Assembly (NCBI GenBank): GCA_030697165.1
Contig: JAUYQQ010000023.1
Span: 1 to 64,000, forward strand
Direction: 5' to 3'
Source: Acidobacteriota bacterium
GTDB lineage: Bacteria; Acidobacteriota; Vicinamibacteria; Vicinamibacterales; UBA2999
DNA: 64,000 nucleotides
In this document: positions 16,955 through 23,785 of the stretch, piece by piece
Layout of the letters: each line of letters begins with the position of its first letter
Position numbering within the stretch: position 1 is the first letter of the stretch
Translations under genes and position numbers: made by a program
The notes under the pieces: generated by a model
Told to the model about the DNA's origin: nothing
Database searches by the model: none
Seen by the model: only the letters and a program-made list of their open reading frames with translations

Positions 16955-19669
16955 TTAGCGCGCGGCGGTGGCTCCCAGCTGCCGCCGCAGCGCGTCGAGC
17001 CAGTGCTGCACCACGACGATGCGCTGGCGGGTGGCGGTGGGAGCGCCGGTACTGCTCGCGGTCGTCACGATCAGGAATCGGCCGTCAGGGGCCACGTCGT
17101 ACCCACGCACACTTGACGACATCTGGCCAATCGGGACGGCGGTTCCGGTAGTGAAGGACGTGCCGGCGATGACCGGCACAGCCGTAAGGGTCGCTCGCAG
17201 CGTCGCGCCAGCCGACTCCACAGCCAGGAAATACAGCTCACGGCCATCTCTCGACCAGCGTGGCACCGCGCCGCCAGATGCCGATACTTGCCACCGGGCT
17301 TGAGCGACCTCCGGAAACGGGCGGACGTAGATCTCGTCACCGCCCGATTCGTTGGATTGGTACGCCAGCCATCGTCCGTCTGGCGACAACACCGCCAGGC
17401 CTTCATCAGCTGACGTCGCCAACAGCGGCTTCGGCTCGAACGGCGACCGGTTCGGAGTGGCCCAGATGTCGAAGCCCCCGGTCTGTCCGCTCATGCTCAG
17501 CAGAAGCCAATCGCCCTTGCGCGAGAACTCGGCGACGGTGCTCAGCCGGTCGAGCTGAAACAGGCTCGCGGACGGAGCACTGCCGTCGGAGGGCTGGCAG
17601 CGCACATCATAGGGACTTTCCCGGTAACACACCCGGCTGCCATCGGCGGTCCATTGCGGATCGGTCGCCGTGCCGCTGGACGTCAACCGCGTGAACGTGC
17701 CACGCCCGATGTCGCCGATCCAGACGTCGGTCTGCGATCGAGACGTACCCATCAGGCGGATGGCCACCCGTTTGCCATCCGGGGATAGGGCGAACGAGCG
17801 CTGCCCCTGAAACTGCGGCCGCGCCGGTAATGCGGTTGGCTCGAGGCCGCCCTGCCGTGTCATCCACGTCAACGTGCTGTCTGCCGCCATGTCGTCCACG
17901 GCATAGGCCAGGCTGCCGGACGGCGACCAGGTCATTTGTGAGGCGCCGGTGAATCCGCCCACCGACGGGAGTACGCCACGCTCCAGCGGTACCGTCGGGC
18001 CTGACGTTTCGCGTTTGCGCGAATCGAACGCGACGGCAAACAGCGCATTCTCGCGCGCGTAGATCAGCAGCCCGCCGGGCAGTGCGCGGCCGTCGGTGCC
18101 CCCTTGGACCAGCGTCGTAAGCGTCCCGCTCGCCAGGTCCTGCACCACGATGTTCGATCCGCTCCAGTCGCGCTCGTTAATCCGCTGCGTGAACAGAACC
18201 GCGCGACCGTCATCCACCAGTTGCGGGGTCTGGATCCATTCGCCGGCGGTCTTGTCGATCGTCATCAGCGTCCGGACCGTGCCGCCGTCGGCCGGCACCT
18301 GGAGGACGGCACGCGCCTGGCCGACCACGATCTGGTCGCCGGTCCACGTCAGTCCGAGCGGATTGTCGATCTCGGCGAGTTGGATGGCGCTGCCGCCGCT
18401 GACCGGGATCTTCTTCAGCGCGCCATTCGACCAGAAGGCAATCCAGGCGCCGTCGGGCGAGAACACGGGTTCTGAAGGGTCCGCATTCGCGGTACCGCCG
18501 ATCAGCGCCGGCGTCAATTCGCTGAACGAATGCAGGTACAGCGCGCGATTGGCGACATAGACCAGGTGCGTGCCGTCGGGCGACAGCGCCAGCACGTGGC
18601 GACCGGCGCGGGTGAACACCTGATCGGCCGGCAGATCGATCGCAAACCTGGTGCTCGGCGGCGCGACCGGTGGGGCTGGCCACCAGCCCCAGGCGACCAG
18701 GCCAGCCACTAGCGCTCCGACGACCGCGCCAGCCAGCACCGGCCCTGGTCCTCGCGACTTCTGCAACGGCGCCGGTGCGACTACCGTCTCGCGTGGCGGG
18801 TCGATCGCGTCGTCACATTCCAGGCGTGCCACCGCCGCATCGGGCATCCGCTTGCGACGGTCCTTTTCCAAGCACCGCCGCAACAGCTTCCGGACCGGTG
18901 CCGGCGTGTCAGGGGGCAGCGCCGACCAATCAGGCTCGTCCTTCAACACCGACGCGATCACGTGCGACACGGTCTCGCCGTCGAATACGCGCTTGCCGGT
19001 CAGCATCTCCAGCAGGACAACTCCAAACGCCCACATGTCCGTGCGCCGATCGACAGGCTTGCCGGCCGCCTGCTCCGGGCTCATGTAGGCGGCGGTGCCG
19101 AGGATCATTCCGGCACCGGTCATCAGCGTTGGTGAGGTGATCGTTGGAGAATGGTCGGCGGGACTAAAGTCCCCTCCTGACGCGGGATCCATGGCCTTGG
19201 CGAGGCCGAAGTCGAGGACCTTGACCGTCCCGTCCGGGCGCAGCTTGATGTTCGCCGGCTTCAAGTCACGGTGGATGATGTTCTGGTCGTGCGCCGCTTC
19301 GAGCGCCTCGGCAATCTGCCGCGCAACCGCCAGTGCTTCATCGAGGGGCACCGGTCCTTGCGCAATGCGGTCGGCCAGCGTGGGACCTTCGACCAGTTCC
19401 ATGACCAGCGCCTTCACGCCGCCACTTTCTTCGAGTCCGTAGATCCCCGCGATGTTCGGGTGATTGAGCGAGGCGAGCACTTCCGCCTCGCGCTGGAAGC
19501 GCGCCAGGCGATCAGGATCGGCCGTCACTGCCACCGGCAATACCTTGAGGGCCACCTGTCGCTTCAGGCGCGAGTCGGTGGCTCGATACACCTCGCCCAT
19601 CCCGCCTTCGCCAATGGAACCAAGAACGTCGTAGGGACCGAGACGGGTGCCTGAGGTGAGCGCTGGCAT
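16955..19669 (-). CDS. Transmembrane Ser/Thr protein kinase with C-terminal PD40 sensor propeller
   Basis: The 904-residue protein has a Hanks-type kinase domain: glycine loop GEGGMGEVY (20-28), Lys42, HRDLKPAN (133-140), DFG (153-155) and APE-like SPEQ (197-200). One membrane segment (VLAGAVVGALVAGLVAWGWW, about 310-330) is followed by an extracytoplasmic PD40/WD-type propeller (LALSPDGTHLVYVAN, FSPDGAWIAFWSNG, LSPDGRWLAYQSNES). All catalytic motifs are intact. The activation loop carries an extra ~10 residues (GGDFSPADHS) encoded by a GGGACT-AA-AGTCCC palindrome, likely a repeat insertion. The gene has a TATACT -10 with a leader of about 9 nt and no ribosome site. Confidence 0.93.
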   Translation of the reverse strand: MPALTSGTRLGPYDVLGSIGEGGMGEVYRATDSRLKRQVALKVLPVAVTADPDRLARFQREAEVLASLNHPNIAGIYGLEESGGVKALVMELVEGPTLADRIAQGPVPLDEALAVARQIAEALEAAHDQNIIHRDLKPANIKLRPDGTVKVLDFGLAKAMDPASGGDFSPADHSPTITSPTLMTGAGMILGTAAYMSPEQAAGKPVDRRTDMWAFGVVLLEMLTGKRVFDGETVSHVIASVLKDEPDWSALPPDTPAPVRKLLRRCLEKDRRKRMPDAAVARLECDDAIDPPRETVVAPAPLQKSRGPGPVLAGAVVGALVAGLVAWGWWPAPPVAPPSTRFAIDLPADQVFTRAGRHVLALSPDGTHLVYVANRALYLHSFSELTPALIGGTANADPSEPVFSPDGAWIAFWSNGALKKIPVSGGSAIQLAEIDNPLGLTWTGDQIVVGQARAVLQVPADGGTVRTLMTIDKTAGEWIQTPQLVDDGRAVLFTQRINERDWSGSNIVVQDLASGTLTTLVQGGTDGRALPGGLLIYARENALFAVAFDSRKRETSGPTVPLERGVLPSVGGFTGASQMTWSPSGSLAYAVDDMAADSTLTWMTRQGGLEPTALPARPQFQGQRSFALSPDGKRVAIRLMGTSRSQTDVWIGDIGRGTFTRLTSSGTATDPQWTADGSRVCYRESPYDVRCQPSDGSAPSASLFQLDRLSTVAEFSRKGDWLLLSMSGQTGGFDIWATPNRSPFEPKPLLATSADEGLAVLSPDGRWLAYQSNESGGDEIYVRPFPEVAQARWQVSASGGAVPRWSRDGRELYFLAVESAGATLRATLTAVPVIAGTSFTTGTAVPIGQMSSSVRGYDVAPDGRFLIVTTASSTGAPTATRQRIVVVQHWLDALRRQLGATAAR
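19160..19173. repeat. GGGACT-AA-AGTCCC palindrome inside the kinase activation loop
   Basis: A perfect 6-bp-arm palindrome, extended by GC-rich flanks, is read in frame as GGDFSP between DFG and SPEQ. It differs from the GTCCG REP-like family elsewhere in the window but shows the same behaviour. Confidence 0.6.
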
Positions 19670-19684
19670 CGGGAGAGTTCGGTG

Positions 19685-19690
19685 AGTATA
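19685..19690 (-). promoter_or_regulatory. -10 element for the PD40 kinase gene
   Basis: TATACT on the minus strand places the transcript start about 9 nt before the ATG at 19669, with no Shine-Dalgarno. On the opposite strand TAGAAT (19706-19711) is a candidate -10 for the divergent MBL gene, also with a very short leader. Confidence 0.5.
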
Positions 19691-19720
19691 GCCGAAGGGT
19701 TCAGGTAGAATCCCGACACC

Positions 19721-20809
19721 ATGATCCGCCAGCGACCGCTCCTGCTCCTGACCATTGCCGCCTTCGGCGTCATGGCCCTGGCCTTCGGGCCGGTGGCCGC
19801 CCGGCAGGGCTCACCGGCCGAGACGCGCCCGCCCGGCACCAACTACAAGGGGACGGCGTGGACCATCAACAAGGTCACTGACGGCGTCTATCACGCCGTC
19901 GGCACCGGCAGCCTGGTGGTGATGTCCAACGCCACCATCATCGAAGGCGACCGGGACGTGCTGGTCGTTGACACGCAGGTATCGCCGGGCGGCGCGTGGG
20001 CGCTGCGCGAAGAGCTGAAGGCGATCACGCCCAAGCCCATTCGCTGGGTGGTCAACTCGCACTACCATTTCGATCACTCGCACGGGAACCAGATCTACGG
20101 CCCCGAGGTGCAGATCATCGGCCACGAGTTCGCGCGGCAGCAGATGGTCGCCGGCAAGTCGCAGGACTCCCCTGCCCGCGAGTTCTATGTCGGCGGCGTG
20201 CCGGCCGCGATCCAGGGACTCGAGGCGCGCCTGGCCGCCGCCACCGACGACAAGACGCGCGCCACCATCCAGAACCAGATCGACATCCAGCGGAATCATC
20301 TCGAAGGCACCAACGGGGTGAAGCCGACGCCGCCGACGTTGACACTGACCGAGACCATGACGCTGCACCTCGGCGCGCGCGAGGTCCGCATCATGTTCCT
20401 CGGCCGCGCCCACACCGCCGGCGACGTCGTCGTCTACCTGCCGAAGGAGCGCATGGTCGCCACCGGCGACCTGCTGGTCAATGGCACGTCGTACATGGGC
20501 GATGCGTTCATCCCGGAGTGGATCGACACGATCGAGGCCCTCAAGAAACTTGACCTCGGCACCGTGCTGCCGGGGCACGGCGCCGCGTTTACCGACATGG
20601 CGAAGCTGGATCACTGGCAGGCGTACATGCGCGACTTCTGGGCACAGGCGCAGAAATTTCACAAGGCGGGCACGCCGTGGGAAGAGGCGGCGAAGCAGGT
20701 GGACCTGCGCGGCAACGCCGTCAACTACCCGATGATCCGGACGACCGGCCTGACACCGAACCACGGGATGCGGCGGGCATACGAGATCCTCGAGGGCAAA
20801 GTCCGCTAG
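19721..20809 (+). CDS. Exported MBL-fold metallo-hydrolase
   Basis: The 362-residue protein has a signal peptide (MIRQRPLLLLTIAAFGVMALAFGPVAAR). Its metallo-beta-lactamase domain has the zinc motif NSHYHFDHSHG, a second metal ligand region in MFLGRAHTAGDVVVYLPKERMVATGDLL, and LPGHGAAF. It belongs to the broad cyclase/QuiP-like group, and substrate is unknown (lactone, beta-lactam or ester are all possible). The segment after residue ~140 (AARLAAATDDKTRATIQNQIDIQ) forms a helical insertion. Its TAG overlaps the GTG of the next gene by one base, so the two are coupled. Confidence 0.88.
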   Translation: MIRQRPLLLLTIAAFGVMALAFGPVAARQGSPAETRPPGTNYKGTAWTINKVTDGVYHAVGTGSLVVMSNATIIEGDRDVLVVDTQVSPGGAWALREELKAITPKPIRWVVNSHYHFDHSHGNQIYGPEVQIIGHEFARQQMVAGKSQDSPAREFYVGGVPAAIQGLEARLAAATDDKTRATIQNQIDIQRNHLEGTNGVKPTPPTLTLTETMTLHLGAREVRIMFLGRAHTAGDVVVYLPKERMVATGDLLVNGTSYMGDAFIPEWIDTIEALKKLDLGTVLPGHGAAFTDMAKLDHWQAYMRDFWAQAQKFHKAGTPWEEAAKQVDLRGNAVNYPMIRTTGLTPNHGMRRAYEILEGKVR

Positions 20810-22092
20810 TGGCGCTGCATCCGCTGGTCCTGGCCGTCGTCCTCAGCGTGATCCTGCCGGCAGGCGGCACCGCCGGACAAGGGCTCCCGGCCATTCAGCC
20901 GCTCGATCGGCCCCTGCGGGTCTTCCTGGACTGCCGCGCCGGCGGTTGCGACCAGGAGTTCTTCCGGACCGAGCTGGCGTGGGTGGACCATGTCCGCGAC
21001 CAGAAAGACGCTGACGTGCATGTGCTGGTCACCGGGCAGGGCACCGGCGGCGGCGGCACGGAGTACACGGTCCGGTTCATCGGCCATGGTCAATGGGTGG
21101 GACAGGAAGACACCCTGCGGCGCCACAGCGAGGCGGCCGAGACCGACGATGGCCGCCGACGCATCCTGACGCAGGTTTTTGCGTTGGGCCTGGCACGGTT
21201 TGCGGCCGCGACACCGATCGGGACGACCCTGAGCGTGGCCGCGGCCTCAGCCGCGTTACCGGGGCGTCAGACCACCCCCGCCGCCGACCCGTGGAACTAC
21301 TGGGTCTTCCGCACCAACTTCAACCTCAACCTGAACGGCGAAGCCACCAGCGATTTCCAGAACCTCAACGCCCACCAATCGGCGAACCGCACCACCGCGG
21401 AGTGGAAACTCAACTTCAACGCGGGTGTCAGCTACAACGAAAGCTCGTACGAGCTGAGCGACGGCGAGACGTTTCGCTCGTTTCGCCGCGGGTGGAACGT
21501 CAATGGCCTGGCTGTGAGGAGCCTGGGGGATCACTGGTCGGTTGCCGGCAAGCTCGGCACATCACGCAGCAGCTTCAACAACCAGAAGCTGAACCTGCGG
21601 GCGGCGCCTGGTGTCGAGTACAACGTCTTTCCTTACAGCGACTCCACCAATCGTCAACTGACCGTGCAGTGGACCACCGGTCTCAACCGTTTTGTCTACG
21701 ACGAGGTCACGATTTACGGCAAGACCGAGGAGACCAAGTGGGACCAGACGGTGATGACGTATTTGAACCTCAGGCAGCCCTTCGGCACGGTCAGCGTCAC
21801 GGTCGAGGGCGCCTACTACGTCGGCGATGCCGACAAGTATCGCCTGGCCCTGTTTGCCGACAACGAATTGCGAATTACACGCGGACTCTCGCTGCGTCTT
21901 GATGGCAGTTACCAGATCCTGCACGACCAGTTCTACTTGAGACGCAACGAAGCCACCGACGAGGAAATCATCGCGCGCCAGCGCCAGCTCGCGACGTCGT
22001 ATCGCTTCTTCATGTCGGTGGGCTTCACCTACCGCTTCGGGTCGATCAACAACAACGTCGTCAACCCACGTTTCGGCGGTGGCGGAGGATAG
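20809..22092 (+). CDS. Outer-membrane beta-barrel protein (DUF481-like) with a periplasmic N-domain
   Basis: The 427-residue product starts at a GTG whose G is the last base of the upstream TAG. A signal sequence (VALHPLVLAVVLSVILPAGGTAG) follows. The N-domain has the conserved pattern PLRVFLDCRAGGCDQEFFRTELAWVDHVRDQKDADVHVLVT. A C-terminal barrel with alternating hydrophobic strands runs from WNYWVFRTNFNLNLNGE to YRFFMSVGFTYRFGSINNN, and the tail is Gly-rich. Similar two-part proteins occur in Acidobacteriota and Bacteroidota with no known function. A longer frame starting at 20677 is rejected because it overlaps the MBL gene. Confidence 0.8.
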   Translation: MALHPLVLAVVLSVILPAGGTAGQGLPAIQPLDRPLRVFLDCRAGGCDQEFFRTELAWVDHVRDQKDADVHVLVTGQGTGGGGTEYTVRFIGHGQWVGQEDTLRRHSEAAETDDGRRRILTQVFALGLARFAAATPIGTTLSVAAASAALPGRQTTPAADPWNYWVFRTNFNLNLNGEATSDFQNLNAHQSANRTTAEWKLNFNAGVSYNESSYELSDGETFRSFRRGWNVNGLAVRSLGDHWSVAGKLGTSRSSFNNQKLNLRAAPGVEYNVFPYSDSTNRQLTVQWTTGLNRFVYDEVTIYGKTEETKWDQTVMTYLNLRQPFGTVSVTVEGAYYVGDADKYRLALFADNELRITRGLSLRLDGSYQILHDQFYLRRNEATDEEIIARQRQLATSYRFFMSVGFTYRFGSINNNVVNPRFGGGGG

Positions 22093-22100
22093 AATTGGCT

Positions 22101-22721
22101 ATGCCCATTTTGCGTCAGGTCTGGCTCGTGCTGGTCGCCACCCTCCTTGCCGGTTGCGCCGGCCCCCAATCGGCACCCGCACCGGCCGCGGCCGCGGCGA
22201 CGCCCGCGGCGGCCGAGTTCCTGGCGCGCCTCGCGACCGTGTGCGGTCAGGCGTACGCCGGGCGGGTGGTGACGAATCAGCCACCGCAGCCCAACGATGC
22301 CTTCGAGGGCCGCAACCTCATCATGCACGTGCGCACCTGCGAGCCGGGCCGGGTGCTGGTGCCGTTTCATGTCGGCGAGGATCGCTCGCGGACGTTTGTC
22401 CTGACGCTCGTCGGCGACCGGCTTCGCCTGAAGCACGACCACCGGCACGAGGACGGCACGAGCGATGTGCTGACGATGTACGGCGGACAGTCCACCGCTC
22501 CCGGCACGGCGACCCGCCAGGAGTTTCCGGTGGACGAAGACTCGCAGGCGCTGTTCACGCGTGAGAAGCGTGAGGTGTCGAACACCAACACGTGGGCCAT
22601 GGAGCTGCACCCGGGCCAGCTGTTCGCCTACGAGCTGACGCGCCCGGGCGGCCGCAAGTTCCGCGTCGAGTTCGACCTGACCACGGCCGTGCCAACGCCG
22701 CCGCCGGCCTGGGGACAGTAG
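22101..22721 (+). CDS. Lipoprotein of unknown function
   Basis: The 206-residue protein has a lipoprotein signal with lipobox LLAGC (Cys near residue 17) and an Ala/Pro-rich linker. The body reads FLARLATVCGQAYAGRVVTNQPPQPNDAFEGRNLIMHVRTCEPGRVLVPFHVGEDRSRTFVLTL, with RLKHDHRHEDG and FAYELTRPGGRKFRVEFDL. It is a recurrent acidobacterial lipoprotein with no assigned role. The ATG at 22101 is 11 bp after GGAGGA. A TTG at 22095 has better spacing and could be the true start. It follows the barrel gene by 8 bp, making an MBL-barrel-lipoprotein operon. Confidence 0.78.
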   Translation: MPILRQVWLVLVATLLAGCAGPQSAPAPAAAAATPAAAEFLARLATVCGQAYAGRVVTNQPPQPNDAFEGRNLIMHVRTCEPGRVLVPFHVGEDRSRTFVLTLVGDRLRLKHDHRHEDGTSDVLTMYGGQSTAPGTATRQEFPVDEDSQALFTREKREVSNTNTWAMELHPGQLFAYELTRPGGRKFRVEFDLTTAVPTPPPAWGQ

Positions 22722-22770
22722 CGCGCCTCCGAGATCCTGGACGGCAAGATCACTCAGGCGCGGGATACGG
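22722..22770 (+). pseudogene. Possible 3' remnant of an MBL-hydrolase gene
   Basis: Directly after the lipoprotein TAG, in the same frame, the sequence reads RASEILDGKIT. This closely matches the C-terminus of the upstream MBL hydrolase (RAYEILEGKVR, stop at 20809). Short length makes chance possible. If real, it marks deletion of a second MBL gene. Confidence 0.3.
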
Positions 22771-23217
22771 CTAGTTGCTGGTGTCGAACTCCGGATCTTC
22801 CGACCACTGGATGGGCGGCGACGCAGCGTTATTGGACGCGACAAACGTCACCTCGTAGCTACCCGGCAACCCGCCGCCGTACACCATGGGCGGAAAGGCA
22901 TACACCGTGAGGTCGCCAAGCACGGCGCCGGTCGCTTCCTGCGACGACAGGCAGAGGAAATTGCCGTTCGCCCCACCTCTCACGAATGGCGTTGCGGTGG
23001 TCTGGTTCGTCAAGGCTAGTTGCGACTCGGTAAACACGGTCGTACCTGTCAGCGTCAGCGGCGACCCGCTCGCGGCCGGATACGCAACCGTGATCGCGAT
23101 GCTATCGCCGCTCTGAAGGACCGGTGCACGACCATTGTCGAATCCGCCATCCAGCTTGCCACCGGTTGCGACCGATCCCGCGGGAATGGTGAAGTTGCAA
23201 GAGTATTGCTGTGGCAT
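22771..23217 (-). CDS. Unknown small protein, paralogue A (WSxDPEFDTSN family)
   Basis: This 148-residue protein is not assigned to any family. It has no signal peptide or membrane segment and looks all-beta, rich in Gly, Thr and Ser. It begins PQQYSCNFTIPAG, has APVL, SPLTLTGTTVF, NFLCLSSQ and PGSYEVTFVAS, and ends WSEDPEFDTSN. The upstream gene on the same strand encodes a diverged copy with the same ending. The ATG at 23217 has GAGGA nine bases upstream. A GTG at 23226 is less likely. Only 20 bp separate the two genes, so they form an operon, divergent from the TPR kinase. Confidence 0.75.
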   Translation of the reverse strand: MPQQYSCNFTIPAGSVATGGKLDGGFDNGRAPVLQSGDSIAITVAYPAASGSPLTLTGTTVFTESQLALTNQTTATPFVRGGANGNFLCLSSQEATGAVLGDLTVYAFPPMVYGGGLPGSYEVTFVASNNAASPPIQWSEDPEFDTSN

Positions 23218-23237
23218 GTTCGTCACTCCTCAGGGGG

Positions 23238-23672
23238 CTAGTTACTGGTGTCGAACTCGGGATCCGCGGACCATTGCGTCGGTGTTGGCGTGTTGGTCCC
23301 GGCCTCGGCAACGAAGGTCAGCTCGTACTTGCCCGCCTGGCCACCGAAGTAAATCAGTCCGGCAAAGTTGTAGGTCGCGCCGCCATTACCGGGCGACGAG
23401 TTCGCCACCTGGGTCAAGAGGCAGCGATAATTGTTGCCGTCCTTGAACGGCGACGGCGCGGACTGACCGGGATCGGCGCCCGCCGCCGGCGAGATCACGA
23501 AGTACCCCGTGAGGCTTGCGGGCGCGCTGCTGGGCGTGCCGGCCCACCGGAGTGACACCTGCAGGACATCCCTGGCACCCAGAACGGGCGCCGAAGCCCC
23601 GAGGCCGTTGCCGGTCAATCGCCCGCCGCGGCCGGCGCCGGGAATGACGTACGAGCACGTGTAAGTGGCCAT
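23238..23672 (-). CDS. Unknown small protein, paralogue B (WSxDPEFDTSN family)
   Basis: This 144-residue protein is a tandem paralogue of the downstream gene. It starts MATYTCSYVIPGAG after an AAGGAGAGG ribosome site and shares APVL, SLTGYFV, YRCLLTQ, AGKYELTFVAE and the C-terminus WSADPEFDTSN. Overall identity to paralogue A is low outside these blocks, so the duplication is old and the C-terminal motif is under constraint. No known domain is recognised. The predicted beta-sandwich could be a structural or binding protein. It lies 113 bp from the divergent TPR kinase. Confidence 0.75.
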   Translation of the reverse strand: MATYTCSYVIPGAGRGGRLTGNGLGASAPVLGARDVLQVSLRWAGTPSSAPASLTGYFVISPAAGADPGQSAPSPFKDGNNYRCLLTQVANSSPGNGGATYNFAGLIYFGGQAGKYELTFVAEAGTNTPTPTQWSADPEFDTSN

Positions 23673-23785
23673 GCCTCTCCTTGTAGAATGCAACGCGCCG
23701 GGAACGCTGGCGTGTCGAACCCGCAGAGTCTACACTCAGCTCAGCCGTAGGGGGAAGCGAAAGGCGTCCCGAGACTTCACACAGC

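Noticed and set aside
20677-20808. Longer N-terminus for the beta-barrel gene
   Set aside because: It would overlap the MBL hydrolase by 133 bp with Arg/Pro/Asp-rich sequence. The GTG at 20809 gives a proper signal peptide.
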